Shown: positions 34,115 through 43,296 of the stretch, one piece after another
How positions within the stretch are numbered: the first letter of the stretch is position 1
Layout: the number at the start of each line of letters is the position of its first letter
Assembly (NCBI RefSeq): GCF_019457615.1
Contig: NZ_CP080414.1
Span: 4,227,501-4,291,500, forward strand
Length of the DNA: 64,000 nt
DNA from: Shewanella zhangzhouensis
Lineage (GTDB): Bacteria; Pseudomonadota; Gammaproteobacteria; Enterobacterales; Shewanellaceae
Reading direction: 5' to 3'
Program-made: the position numbers and the translations under genes
Notes under the pieces: model-generated
Databases searched by the model: none
Told to the model about the DNA's origin: nothing
Seen by the model: only the letters and a program-made list of their open reading frames with translations

Positions 34115-36363
34115 GCAAGTTTACTGCCATTGAAAACTTCAGCCGCCGCGATGTGCTCAAACTCTTTGGTGCCTCGGGCGGTGCTCTGATGCTGGGGGCC
34201 TCAGGCCTCGGCTGGAGCCCCATGCTGGCGGCGCAAACCGCCGCCTTTGGCGAAGAGCAGCGCCTCAACCTCTTTATCGCTATCGGCGAAGACAACAGGG
34301 TGTACCTCACCTGCCACCGCTCGGAAATGGGTCAGGGCATTCGCACCGGCATTCCTCAGGTGCTGGCCGACGAGCTGGAAGCCGACTGGGACAAGGTGGT
34401 GGTGGTACAGGGCCTGGCCGACAAACGCTATGGCAGCCAGAACACCGACGGCAGCCGCAGTATCCGCAAGGGCTTCGACAAGATGCGCGAGATGGGCGCC
34501 ATGGCAAGACACATGCTGGAGCAAGCCGCCGCCGAACGCTGGCAGGTGCCCGTGACTGAGGTCTACGCCAAGGCCCACGCCGTGCATCACAAAGGCAGCG
34601 ACAAGCGCTTAAGCTACGGTGAGCTCGCCATGGCCGCCGCCAAGCTGCCGCTGCCGGATGCCAAAACTCTCACCCTCAAAACCCCTGACCAATTCACCCA
34701 AATCGGCAAGGGTCACACTATTGTCGATATGGACGATATGCTGGGTGGCCGTGCCATTTATGGCGCCGACAACCGTCCCGAAGGCTTGGTGTATGCGGTG
34801 ATTGCCCGCCCGCCGGTGTTTGGCAGCGCGCTCGAGTCCATGGACGACAGCGCTGCCCGCAAGGTGGCAGGGGTGCTGGATATAGTCCCTCTTCCAATCC
34901 CCAAGGGCGCACCGGCGTTTCAGCCACTCGGCGGCGTTGCCGTGGTGGCCAGTAATACCTGGAGTGCGCTGGAAGGCAGAAAAGCCCTCAAACTCAGCTG
35001 GAGCAAAAGCGCCAACGACAGCCATAACAGCAAGGCATATCTCGATACCCTCAAACAAAGGGTGCTGGAGCCCGGTAAAGTCGCCCGCGAGCTTGGCAGC
35101 CAGCCTGCTAACTGGCCAGAGGACAAGATGGTCAGCGCCACTTACACAGTGCCCTATCTCGCCCATGCGCCTATGGAACCTCCGGCGGTGATTGCCAGCG
35201 TCGATAAAAATGGCTGCGAGCTGTGGGCCAGCAGTCAAACACCTCAAAGCACCCAGCAGAATGTGGCCGGTATGCTGGGTATCGATGAAGACAAGGTGAA
35301 GGTAAACGTCACCCTGCTCGGCGGCGGTTTCGGCCGCAAATCCAAGCCGGATTTCAGCGTCGAAGCGGCGTTTATTTCCAGCAAAATAAACAAGCCGGTG
35401 CTGGTGCAATGGAGCCGTGAAGATGAGCTGAGAAACGGCTACCTGCACGCCATCAGCGCCCAGTACTACCAGGCCTGTATTGACGATAAAGGCAAGGTGC
35501 AGGCGATATTGTCGCGCACCGCCTTCCCCTCCATCGGCAGCACCTTTGACAGTGCTGTGGATACTCCGCAGCCGTTCGAGCTGGACCTGGGTTTTACCGA
35601 TATCCCCTGGGATATCAGTGCCGTGCGCTGCGAAGCCGTCAAGGCTGAAACCCACACCCGCATCGGCTGGTTAAGGTCGGTGAGCAACATTCAACACGGC
35701 TTTGGGGTGGGCAGCTTTGTGGACGAGCTCGCCATTGCCAATGGAAAATCCTGCACCGCCCAGTGGCGGGAACTGCTCGGCATAGCGCGGGTTGAAAACT
35801 TTGCCAATCAAGGCTTTGAATATGGCAACTATGGTGAAGATCAGAGTCGTCATCCGGTGGATGTGGGCCGCTACCTTAAGCTGATTGACCGCGCCGAAGC
35901 GCTTATGGCACAAAAACCAGCGGGTAAAAACGAAGGCTGGGGCTTTGCCATTCACCGCAGCTTTGTTGCCTATGCCGCCGTGGCCATCAAGGTGCGGCTC
36001 GAAGGTGACAAGCTCACTGTGGTGGACGCCATCGCGCTGATGGATGCCGGTACTGTGGTCAACCCGGACCGGGTGGCCGCGCAGATGGAAGGCGCGGTGA
36101 TGTTTGGCTTAAGCCTTGCGCTCTTTGGCGAAATCGATTTCGACCAGGGCGCCGTGACCCAATCAAACTTCCACGACTACCCGCTGCTCAGGCTGCCACA
36201 CTGCCCGCCGATTGCGACTGAGATCATCGCCTCCAGCGCAGTACCCGGCGGTGTGGGGGAACCTGGCGTGCCGCCTGTGGCCCCGGCCCTTGCCAATGCC
36301 ATAGTAGCCGCTGGCGGGGCGCGTTACCGCGATCTGCCGCTGTCGAAGCACCTTAAAATCTGA
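34111..36363 (+). CDS. Molybdopterin-binding subunit of a Mo hydroxylase (IorB type), Tat-exported
   Basis: The start is ATG 34111 (MSKFTAIENFSRRDVLKLFG); the longer frame lies in the upstream gene. The twin-arginine SRRDVLK and hydrophobic stretch ending near LAAQ indicate Tat export with its bound cofactor. Family motifs include GGGFGRKSKPDF and the catalytic Glu region GGVGEPGVPPVAPALANAI. The split IorA/IorB form lacks a FAD subunit, so electrons probably go to a cytochrome. The substrate could be an aldehyde or N-heterocycle; aldehyde is suggested only by the adjacent dehydrogenase. Confidence 0.92.
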   Translation: MSKFTAIENFSRRDVLKLFGASGGALMLGASGLGWSPMLAAQTAAFGEEQRLNLFIAIGEDNRVYLTCHRSEMGQGIRTGIPQVLADELEADWDKVVVVQGLADKRYGSQNTDGSRSIRKGFDKMREMGAMARHMLEQAAAERWQVPVTEVYAKAHAVHHKGSDKRLSYGELAMAAAKLPLPDAKTLTLKTPDQFTQIGKGHTIVDMDDMLGGRAIYGADNRPEGLVYAVIARPPVFGSALESMDDSAARKVAGVLDIVPLPIPKGAPAFQPLGGVAVVASNTWSALEGRKALKLSWSKSANDSHNSKAYLDTLKQRVLEPGKVARELGSQPANWPEDKMVSATYTVPYLAHAPMEPPAVIASVDKNGCELWASSQTPQSTQQNVAGMLGIDEDKVKVNVTLLGGGFGRKSKPDFSVEAAFISSKINKPVLVQWSREDELRNGYLHAISAQYYQACIDDKGKVQAILSRTAFPSIGSTFDSAVDTPQPFELDLGFTDIPWDISAVRCEAVKAETHTRIGWLRSVSNIQHGFGVGSFVDELAIANGKSCTAQWRELLGIARVENFANQGFEYGNYGEDQSRHPVDVGRYLKLIDRAEALMAQKPAGKNEGWGFAIHRSFVAYAAVAIKVRLEGDKLTVVDAIALMDAGTVVNPDRVAAQMEGAVMFGLSLALFGEIDFDQGAVTQSNFHDYPLLRLPHCPPIATEIIASSAVPGGVGEPGVPPVAPALANAIVAAGGARYRDLPLSKHLKI

Positions 36364-36417
36364 TGATGTTCAAGGTATTGGCAGCTTGATGATAAGTTGC
36401 CAACGGCACAAAAAGAT

Positions 36418-36450
36418 GAGGCGGAGAAGTGATTATCACTTTTCCGCCTC
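36418..36450. terminator. Bidirectional terminator after the Mo hydroxylase operon
   Basis: GAGGCGGA and TCCGCCTC pair, with AAGTGAT/ATCACTT inside, giving a long hairpin with a 1-3 base loop. On the minus strand it is followed by a T-rich tract, so it also serves the lipoprotein gene. Confidence 0.85.
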
Positions 36451-36473
36451 TGTTATTTGCCTGCTTGGCGAGA

Positions 36474-36734
36474 TTACTTTTGGGTGCGATTACGGATGCT
36501 TTCAGTCAGTGCATCCGTCTCGGCCTGACGCTCGGCGCGGCACTTGGCAATATCATCGGGATGGCCATTTTTACAGGGATCAGCCCCGGCAATGGCCCGC
36601 GGAAGATTCAGGGCGACTTCGGCAGGTGATGCCTTGCCATCTCTTTCATCTTCATAACTTTTTGGCAAGTCGACCCAATCCGAAGACGAGCATCCTTGCA
36701 GCAGTACGACCAGAATAAACAGTGGCGCTTTCAT
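36474..36734 (-). CDS. Small lipoprotein of unknown function
   Basis: The start is ATG 36734, giving MKAPLFILVVLLQGCSSSDW with a lipobox (LQGC) for processing at Cys15. The remaining 70 residues are charged and include two further cysteines (DPCKNGHPDDIAKC). It is 86 residues in total. It is divergent from trmL. The longer frame upstream is antisense to trmL and was ignored. Family not recognised. Confidence 0.7.
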   Translation of the reverse strand: MKAPLFILVVLLQGCSSSDWVDLPKSYEDERDGKASPAEVALNLPRAIAGADPCKNGHPDDIAKCRAERQAETDALTESIRNRTQK

Positions 36735-36812
36735 TATTAAAATCCATTCTAATGATTGATTAATCCGAGTTTTGCTATACTCGTCGCTCTTTTGGACTGC
36801 CGCAACCGCTTT

Positions 36813-37277
36813 ATGTTCCACATCGCCCTCTATGAACCCGAAATCGCCCCCAACACGGGCAATATTATTCGCCTGTGCGCCAACAATGGCTGCGAACTGC
36901 ACCTGATTGAACCTTTGGGGTTTGATTTGGAAGAGAAAAAGTTGCGCCGTGCCGGGCTGGATTACAGTGATATGACCCGTGTAACCCGCCATAAGGACTT
37001 CCCGAGCTTCCTTGAAGCCATGGCCGGGCGGCGCATTCTGGCCTGCACAACCAAGGGCAGCCGCCCCCACTCAGAGCTGACTTACCAGGCCGGTGATGTG
37101 CTCTTGTTTGGCCCCGAGAGCCGTGGTCTGCCCATGGACATTATCAACTCGGTACCCACAGAGCAGCGTCTGCGCATTCCCATGGTGGAGTCGAGCCGCA
37201 GCCTGAACCTGTCCAATGCCGTGGCCATTATCAGCTACGAAGCCTGGCGTCAGCAGGGTTTTGGCGGTGCCCGTTAA
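36813..37277 (+). CDS. trmL: tRNA (cytidine/uridine-34-2'-O)-methyltransferase TrmL
   Basis: The start is ATG 36813 (MFHIALYEPEIAPNTGNIIRLC). The 154-residue SPOUT methyltransferase has the motifs NTGNIIRLC, LLFGPESRGLP and IPMVESSRSLNLSNAVAI, which make the SAM-binding knot. It methylates wobble base 34 of leucine tRNAs. It is a single gene divergent from a small lipoprotein gene. Confidence 0.96.
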   Translation: MFHIALYEPEIAPNTGNIIRLCANNGCELHLIEPLGFDLEEKKLRRAGLDYSDMTRVTRHKDFPSFLEAMAGRRILACTTKGSRPHSELTYQAGDVLLFGPESRGLPMDIINSVPTEQRLRIPMVESSRSLNLSNAVAIISYEAWRQQGFGGAR

Positions 37278-37283
37278 TCCACC

Positions 37284-37844
37284 TCAGTTAACCTGACGGC
37301 CTTCACTCGTGGTTAAGGCCGGTAACGGCTGTAAGGATAACCCGCGGTAGAGCATGTACTGCTCAATATCATCGTCGAGAAATCGGGCTTGTTGCAGCCA
37401 CTGCCAACCCTGGTCTTTTGGTTCAAACAACAGCTGGATCAGGGCAGGACGCTCATTAACCATCCCTTCACCCAGCAGTGAGTAGCCGCCGCCGCGACGA
37501 TAAAGACTGAACTCCTGCCCCTTGTCTTCGGTAACACCATTGAAGTAAGTCAGCAGGACTCTGTCTCCCTGACGGCGAAACCACCAGGTTTCGCTGTTGG
37601 AAAATCGTGCCCCACGGCTGACGCTGAAGATAAGCTGCTGGCGATCGGCGCTGCATATGGCCTGGGTGGTTAACGGCTTTGGCACCTCACCGGGACGGGC
37701 ACCCGTGCCCTGCCACTGTCCGGCAAGGCTGGCGCACCAATCGGCAAAGGGCATCTCTGCCGCGGCCAGCGGCAGCAACGCAGACAAGCCAAGGAGAACA
37801 GAGTTAAAAGAGTTCGATATCGTCTTTGCGGTAAAGATGTTCAT
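37284..37844 (-). CDS. Exported protein of unknown function
   Basis: The likely start is ATG 37844 (MNIFTAKTISNSF), which gives a signal peptide ending near LLPLAAA. The mature part (about 155 residues) is beta-rich, and WCASLAGQWQGTG begins like a lipocalin-type or DUF1579-type barrel, but I do not recognise the family with confidence. The start overlaps the end of the next upstream gene by 41 bp, so the two are likely coupled. Confidence 0.6.
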   Translation of the reverse strand: MNIFTAKTISNSFNSVLLGLSALLPLAAAEMPFADWCASLAGQWQGTGARPGEVPKPLTTQAICSADRQQLIFSVSRGARFSNSETWWFRRQGDRVLLTYFNGVTEDKGQEFSLYRRGGGYSLLGEGMVNERPALIQLLFEPKDQGWQWLQQARFLDDDIEQYMLYRGLSLQPLPALTTSEGRQVN

Positions 37845-38379
37845 CCCGATACAGCGCCAAGGCTTCATGAAGTGGCATACCCTGGAGCACAAGATCGAAC
37901 ATTTTACGTTCACATTCAAGGGAGTATGTGGATTTAATCTGTTTTTGTACCCGTAGCCATTCCTCACCCTGCAATCGTTTTTTATCGTCACAGAGCAGAT
38001 CCTCCGTGAGAGCAAGCCCGGTCACCACATGCTGCAGCCGCTGGGACAGGCGGTCGTAAAATTGGAAGGCCACCACACCCTTGTCGATTTCGGTTTCGAG
38101 CATAATGCCGTGCTTGATAATGTCTTTTGGCGTATCGGGTTGATTGGCCAGATAAAGATTTACCTGCCGCAAGTGCGACGCCATGTCGGTAAACTGTTGT
38201 CCCAAACCGGTGACATTGTATTCCCCGTCCGTGAGGGTCAGTTCTATCTGGGCCATGGAAAGCAGTAACAATTTGACCGTTTCCTGCACATGCAACCAGT
38301 CGTCCTCTCCCAGCAAGGCCGCCTCCAGGCTTTCCATAGACAGCGAATCTTCATCTTGGGCATGTTCTTGATTTTTCAT
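37804..38379 (-). CDS. Helical cytoplasmic protein, family not recognised
   Basis: The start is ATG 38379 (MKNQEHAQDEDSLSMESLEAAL), preceded by AAGG. The 191-residue protein has no signal peptide or membrane segment and looks all-helical. The segment VVAFQFYDRLSQRLQHVVTG resembles the FQDxxxQ helices of chemotaxis-type proteins, which is only a hint. It overlaps the downstream exported-protein gene by 41 bp. Confidence 0.65.
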   Translation of the reverse strand: MKNQEHAQDEDSLSMESLEAALLGEDDWLHVQETVKLLLLSMAQIELTLTDGEYNVTGLGQQFTDMASHLRQVNLYLANQPDTPKDIIKHGIMLETEIDKGVVAFQFYDRLSQRLQHVVTGLALTEDLLCDDKKRLQGEEWLRVQKQIKSTYSLECERKMFDLVLQGMPLHEALALYRDEHLYRKDDIELF

Positions 38380-38496
38380 GGCCTTATTCCATTCCCTCTT
38401 GGTCTGGACTGAATTCCGGCCGCATTCTGGCTGCAGCCGCCATCTCGAAATTAAGTGTAGAACAGATAACCGTCTTCGCTTCACCACGCTGAAAAT

Positions 38497-38527
38497 GAAA
38501 AGGGCCTGCAACAGCAGGCCCTTTTTC
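38497..38527. terminator. Terminator of the M16 peptidase operon
   Basis: AAAGGGCCTGC and GCAGGCCCTTT form an 11-bp stem with a short loop and T-rich continuation on both strands. It follows the M16 operon on the minus strand. Confidence 0.9.
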
Positions 38528-38544
38528 TTTGTAGGGATTCGGTG

Positions 38545-39966
38545 TTAGCCGCCGAACCCTACATCCTTGATATTCACCTGGGTGACTTCACCGTATTTGA
38601 CAGCGATGGGAGCCACCTTGGCGGCATTGCCAATCAGCACAAACTGCAGCTTGTCTTTGGGGAAGTAGGTGTTGATCAGTCGCTGGGTTTCTTCCAGGGT
38701 CAGGCTGTCGACTTTACGCTCGAAGTCATTGATATAGCTGTTATCAAAGCCATAGAGGTACATATCTGACAAAAGCCCGGCCAGCTGGCCGCTGGTTTCA
38801 AACTTAGGCGGGAACTGCCCCTTCACATAGGCCTTCGCCGAATCCAGCGTTGCCTGATCGATCCCCTGCTCCCACAGACGGGCGTAGGTTTTCAGCGCGA
38901 GGTCGATGGCCGCTTCCGTGGTGTCGGTTTTGGTGAAAGTGCTTATCTGAAACAGACCACTGTCGCGGTAAGAGGCAAAGCCGGAGCGGGCACCATAGGT
39001 CAGACCGGCATTCACACGCAGCTCGTCATTGAGCCAGGAGGTAAAGCGGCCACCCAGAATGGTGTTCACCACGGTTAAGCCCACAGCGTCCGGGTTGTCT
39101 TCAGAAATACCCATACCACCAATCAGGAAGGTGGTTTCCATGGCGTCTGGCTTGTCCACCAAGAGCACCCGGCTCTTTTCCAGCACCGGCAGACCTTGTT
39201 TCAAGGATTGCTGCTGGGGAGCTGCATCTGAGCGCCATTCACCAAAGGTGCGCTTCAGCTGCGCCTTCATGTCGGCCACATCAAAATCACCCACCACGGA
39301 AATGGAGGTATTACCGGGCTGATAGAAACCGGTATAGAAGGCACGAATCTGTGGCAGGGTAAGGGCGGCGACAGACTCACTGTTGCCCCCACTGGCGTTG
39401 CCGTAGGGATGCTCACCGTATACCAATTTGCCGAAGTAGTTACCTACCACGGCTCTTGGGCTTTCCTTGGCCTGAATCAGCCCCCCCACTTCACGCTGCT
39501 TGAGCTTGTCGAATTCGGTGGCATCGAAGTCGGGGCGCAGCAGCACATCGGCAAACAGCGGCAGCATGGTGTCCAGATCCTTGGCCATGAATTTGGCACT
39601 GATATAGCTGCCTTCCTTACCGGCTTCGGCACTTAAACTGGCGCCCAGAAAATCCACCTGGTTTTCGATATCACGCTTGGACTTGCCGGCGCTGCCAAGC
39701 ATCAGGCCTTCGGCCGTCAAAGCAGAGATACCGGCACTGGTGTCGTTCACCGCTCCGGCACGTACCACGGCGTTTACTGTAATCAGCGGCACTTCTTTTT
39801 GCTGCATCAAAAACACCGTCAGCCCGTTATCCAGAGTCACCTTTTCATAGGAGGGCAACTGAAAGGCGGCGGCAGCGGGTTCCTGAGTACGCTTAACGTC
39901 CTGGGTAGCGGCGCAGCCGGCCAGGGCGAGCGCTGCCACAATCAACAGAGGTTTATATTGCATCAT
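38545..39966 (-). CDS. M16-family peptidase partner, lipoprotein, lacking the HxxEH site
   Basis: The 473-residue protein has a lipobox (ALALAGC) and the two-lobe M16 fold. The region that should hold HxxEH reads GISALTAEGLM, so zinc ligands are lost. It probably pairs with the active subunit encoded directly upstream, as in heterodimeric M16 enzymes. Its start overlaps that gene by 4 bp. It contains VERK-free but otherwise normal M16 C-lobe sequence (GGRFTSWLNDELR). Confidence 0.88.
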   Translation of the reverse strand: MMQYKPLLIVAALALAGCAATQDVKRTQEPAAAAFQLPSYEKVTLDNGLTVFLMQQKEVPLITVNAVVRAGAVNDTSAGISALTAEGLMLGSAGKSKRDIENQVDFLGASLSAEAGKEGSYISAKFMAKDLDTMLPLFADVLLRPDFDATEFDKLKQREVGGLIQAKESPRAVVGNYFGKLVYGEHPYGNASGGNSESVAALTLPQIRAFYTGFYQPGNTSISVVGDFDVADMKAQLKRTFGEWRSDAAPQQQSLKQGLPVLEKSRVLLVDKPDAMETTFLIGGMGISEDNPDAVGLTVVNTILGGRFTSWLNDELRVNAGLTYGARSGFASYRDSGLFQISTFTKTDTTEAAIDLALKTYARLWEQGIDQATLDSAKAYVKGQFPPKFETSGQLAGLLSDMYLYGFDNSYINDFERKVDSLTLEETQRLINTYFPKDKLQFVLIGNAAKVAPIAVKYGEVTQVNIKDVGFGG

Positions 39967-41294
39967 TTGTCCATTTCCTCCTCGGCAGACAGCACGGCAA
40001 CGCTGCGGTTGGCCCGTTTCAGATAGGTTTGCGCCACGCGCTGAATGTCGGCGGTGCTGACCTTGTTGTAGGCCTCGGGGGCATTGAACAACTTATCAAA
40101 GCTGCCAAAGAAGAGTTCGTAGGTACCCAGGGTATTGGCTTTACCGTTAATGGTTTCCATGGTGCGGTAAAAGTCCATCAGCTTGATATTTTTGATTTTT
40201 TCAAGCTCTTGTTCGGTTACACCCTCGGCGGCGATGCGATTGGTTTGGGCAATCAGCTCCTGCTCCAGCGCATCTGCCTTCACCCCGGGTGCGCCCACGG
40301 CGTAGAGGTAAAAGAGGTTGGGGTCGAACGACATCGGGAAATAAGTATCGGCTTCCAACGCCAACTGGCTGTCGACCATGGATTGATACAGGCGCGAGCT
40401 GTTGCCGGCACTCAAAATGCCCGCCAGCAGTTCCAGGGCATAGTAGTCTTCATGGGAGGTAGCCGGAACATGGTAAGCCATCATCACATTGGGCGTGCTG
40501 GCAGAAGGCTTGTGAATAAAGGTTCTGCGCTCACCCTTTTGCAGCGGCTCCACGGTTTTCACTTCGCGGGGCGGCGCCTGGGCAGGAATTGGGGCGAAAT
40601 ACTTGTTTGCCAGAGATTTTACCTCAGCCAGTTTCACATCACCGGCAATCACCACCACGGCATTGTTGGGGGCATAGTAAGTCTTGTGATACTGCACCAG
40701 GTCGTCCAGCGTCCAGGCGGCAATATCTGACTCGTGGCCAATCACGGGCCAGCTGTAGGGATGGGCACGGAAAGCCACACCTTTAAGCTCTTCCATCAGG
40801 GCTCGGATGTTGGAGTTTTCAAGACCGGTGCTGCGCTCAGAAGTCACCACGCCGCGCTCGCTCTCAACCATGTCGGCATTGATGTCCAGGTCGGCGATGC
40901 GGTCGGCTTCCAGGTCGAAAATGGTTTCAAGACCGGAAGCTGGGAACCAGTCGGTGTACACGGTCAGGTTTTCGGTGGTGTAGGCGTTGTTGGCGCCACC
41001 GGCGGCTTCCATGGTGCGGTCAAACATCTTGGGACCGTACTTTTTCGAGCCGTTAAACATCATGTGCTCGAAGAAGTGGGAGATACCGGTAAGACCCGGG
41101 GCTTCGTTGCGCGAGCCCACTTTCCAGAACAGATACATGTTGGCATTGGGGATGGAAGCATCTTCCAGCACCATGATTTTCATGCCGTTATCCAGAGTAA
41201 AACTCTTGATATCGGCGGCAGTGGTGGCCTGGCTCATCATGGGGGCCATTGCCAGCCCCATTGCCAGAGCCAGGGCTGATAGCGTTCGCTTCAT
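39963..41294 (-). CDS. M16-family zinc peptidase, catalytic subunit
   Basis: The 443-residue protein has a signal peptide (cleaved near SQATTA) and the inverted zinc motif H73-F-F-E76-H77 (GISHFFEHMMF). The downstream Glu is in the segment ESERGVVTSER. It is predicted to degrade peptides in the periplasm with the inactive partner lipoprotein, to which it is coupled by a 4-bp overlap. Confidence 0.92.
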   Translation of the reverse strand: MKRTLSALALAMGLAMAPMMSQATTAADIKSFTLDNGMKIMVLEDASIPNANMYLFWKVGSRNEAPGLTGISHFFEHMMFNGSKKYGPKMFDRTMEAAGGANNAYTTENLTVYTDWFPASGLETIFDLEADRIADLDINADMVESERGVVTSERSTGLENSNIRALMEELKGVAFRAHPYSWPVIGHESDIAAWTLDDLVQYHKTYYAPNNAVVVIAGDVKLAEVKSLANKYFAPIPAQAPPREVKTVEPLQKGERRTFIHKPSASTPNVMMAYHVPATSHEDYYALELLAGILSAGNSSRLYQSMVDSQLALEADTYFPMSFDPNLFYLYAVGAPGVKADALEQELIAQTNRIAAEGVTEQELEKIKNIKLMDFYRTMETINGKANTLGTYELFFGSFDKLFNAPEAYNKVSTADIQRVAQTYLKRANRSVAVLSAEEEMDK

Positions 41295-41492
41295 CTCGCT
41301 TCCTGCTCCAAGTGGTTAAATGGTGTATTACTTTGGTTAATCCGCCATTTAAAAGCAATTTCCCCAACGCCAGCAAGGGAGGACAGAAAGATTGAGGTTT
41401 AAAAATTGTAAATGAAAGTGATACCGGCTGACTGACGCTATCCTGACAATGCCGCAGGCTCGCCTACTGTCACGGCAAAACGCAGGGCCCTG

Positions 41493-42134
41493 TCAGTTTG
41501 AAGTGCGTAAAAACACCACGTCTTTATCGACTATCTCCAGTGTCCAGCCGCGCTCGGCCGCTATCCAGGCGAAGGTTTCATCGGAGTAGAAATTGATATG
41601 AGTGGGGTCGTTTTTATAGTGCCAGCGGCTAAAGGCTTCGGCCGAGAGTACCCGCTTGGTCATGATGGCGAGCAGCGCACCCGGTGCCAACAGGTTTGAA
41701 AGCTCATCCAGCAAGGCGCGGGCATCGGCCACGTGCTCAATGACTTCGGTGAGGGTCACACATTGATACCGGGCTGCCAGAACGGCGCGGTCAGGGAAGT
41801 AATAGAGATCGTACGCGGCAAACTCAAACCCTTGCTCACCGGCCATTTTGGCGAGCAGGGCACCAGCGCCGCAGCCATAATCCAGGCCTTTGTCGCCGGG
41901 GGTAAGACGTGGCAACAAGGGGGTGAGGGTGCGGCTTAAAAAGCTGCGATAACCCGGGCTGTCTTCACCATTGTCGTGTTTGTCGTACTCGGCCTTTTCC
42001 TCTTCAGCGCTTAAATGAAAAGGCGCAGGCACCTGCACCAGGGCACAGCAGCGGCAGCGGTAATAGGGGCGACGGCGGTCTTCGGCAAACAGATACAAGT
42101 CGTTGCCACCACACAGGGAACAGGAAAAACTCAT
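41493..42134 (-). CDS. SAM-dependent methyltransferase with N-terminal zinc ribbon
   Basis: The 213-residue protein starts with a four-cysteine ribbon (CSLCGG...CRCC). A class I methyltransferase domain follows, with motif I LDYGCGAGALLAKM and the helix-strand after it LTEVIEHVADARALLDEL. Substrate is unknown. It overlaps the upstream gene (42131-42475) by 4 bp, so they form an operon. Confidence 0.85.
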   Translation of the reverse strand: MSFSCSLCGGNDLYLFAEDRRRPYYRCRCCALVQVPAPFHLSAEEEKAEYDKHDNGEDSPGYRSFLSRTLTPLLPRLTPGDKGLDYGCGAGALLAKMAGEQGFEFAAYDLYYFPDRAVLAARYQCVTLTEVIEHVADARALLDELSNLLAPGALLAIMTKRVLSAEAFSRWHYKNDPTHINFYSDETFAWIAAERGWTLEIVDKDVVFLRTSN

Positions 42135-42475
42135 GGTTTGGGGATCTTGCGCTCTTTCTTGGCCGCTTCTTTGGCTTCCCGAAGGTATTTTTGCTCGCGA
42201 GTTTCACGTTCATCGAACTGGGCTGCGGCCTTCTCCCGCTGGCTATCTTCCCACTCACCCTGTTGCTGACGCTTAAGCACATCGGCCTCACGGCTTGAAG
42301 TCTCGGACGCGGCGGCGCGGGCCTTTTCCAGTTGCTCGGCCTCGGTTTTCTGCGCCTGTTCGCGGGCCTTATCGGCCTTCATCACCAACCGGGGTTTGCT
42401 ATCGTCGGCGGCCTGCAGTGGGGCTGCCAGGGCAGTGGCTACCCAGAGGGCAAGCGGCAGTTTTGATAATGTCAT
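42131..42475 (-). CDS. Small exported, charged helical protein
   Basis: The start is ATG 42475 (MTLSKLPLALWVATALAAPLQAAD), preceded by AAGGGAAGG at good distance. After the signal peptide comes about 90 residues of Lys/Glu/Gln-rich helix, likely coiled coil, and then a Pro end (KIPKP). No family recognised. It is coupled to the downstream methyltransferase by overlap. Confidence 0.7.
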   Translation of the reverse strand: MTLSKLPLALWVATALAAPLQAADDSKPRLVMKADKAREQAQKTEAEQLEKARAAASETSSREADVLKRQQQGEWEDSQREKAAAQFDERETREQKYLREAKEAAKKERKIPKP

Positions 42476-42576
42476 ACACATCCTTCCCTTGGAGTTTCGC
42501 GCAGCTTATTGTCCGGCCAGCAGGCGGTGAGCGCAACTAAAAAGAGGCTTTCACCGAGTAGTGACGCGTAAAACAC

Positions 42577-43215
42577 TCATCTGTCAGTTTCGCTTTCAGA
42601 GTCAGCCAAATACCTTTGCCGCACCGCCTCCGGCATGGCCTCAAGGCGCCTGCTTATCATGGCATCAAAACACTGAAGCATTGGGCCGGTATCCAGTTCG
42701 GGTTCCAGGCATTCCAATGCACAGGCCGCTGCTTCCAGGGTGGACAGACTGTCACTGCGACTGGCTTTACGGATCCGATACGCCGATGGCGTATCCGGCG
42801 TGAAAGACAACTTGGGTAACCCATGCAGCCAGGGGTTGAGGTGATACATTTTCAACGCCTTGCGCCAGGTACCATCCAAGAGCAACAGCACTCTGGAGTC
42901 CGGCTGGCCGCCAGTCGATGAAGGACTGAATTCCTCTCCTTCATCCGCCGGATATACCAAGACAGGCGCTAAATTCTCCACTTCAAGCTGTTGTCGCAGC
43001 GCTGCAAAATCCGCCTCAGACTCGCCAACAAATATCCTGGCGGTGTCTAGGATAAGCGGCAGCAGTCGAGCGCTGTTTTTCCCATGCTCCACTTCCGATG
43101 GATGCTTCAGCACCCAAACCCGGGTACGGGCAGCAACCGGCGAGATGGCATCGCACACACAGACTCTAAGCGGAAAATGGCAATTTACACAAAAATCCCG
43201 GGACACCCTGAACAC
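42577..43215 (-). CDS. DTW-domain tRNA-uridine aminocarboxypropyltransferase (TapT/YfiP-like)
   Basis: The 212-residue protein has the DTW-domain signatures: N-terminal CVNCHFPLRVCVCD cysteines, KHPSEVEHGKNSARLL, LLLDGTWRKALKM and RKASRSDSLSTLEA. Enzymes of this group transfer the aminocarboxypropyl group of SAM to uridine 47 of tRNA (acp3U). It stands alone between converging and co-oriented genes. Confidence 0.87.
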   Translation of the reverse strand: MFRVSRDFCVNCHFPLRVCVCDAISPVAARTRVWVLKHPSEVEHGKNSARLLPLILDTARIFVGESEADFAALRQQLEVENLAPVLVYPADEGEEFSPSSTGGQPDSRVLLLLDGTWRKALKMYHLNPWLHGLPKLSFTPDTPSAYRIRKASRSDSLSTLEAAACALECLEPELDTGPMLQCFDAMISRRLEAMPEAVRQRYLADSESETDR

Positions 43216-43241
43216 CCATGGCTACACATTTTGCCCATCAT

Positions 43242-43275
43242 AAAAAAAAGCCCGTCGCGGGGAAACCCGGACAGG
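43242..43275 (-). terminator. Terminator of the MFS transporter gene
   Basis: On the minus strand an imperfect hairpin (CCTGTC/GACGGG outer stem, GGG/CCC inner stem, TTT loop) is followed by eight T residues. Confidence 0.75.
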
Positions 43276-43296
43276 CCAAAGGGTGATAACTGAGGA

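Noticed and set aside
36735..37070. N-terminal extension of the small lipoprotein frame
   Set aside because: It is antisense to trmL; the lipobox and ATG at 36734 define the gene.
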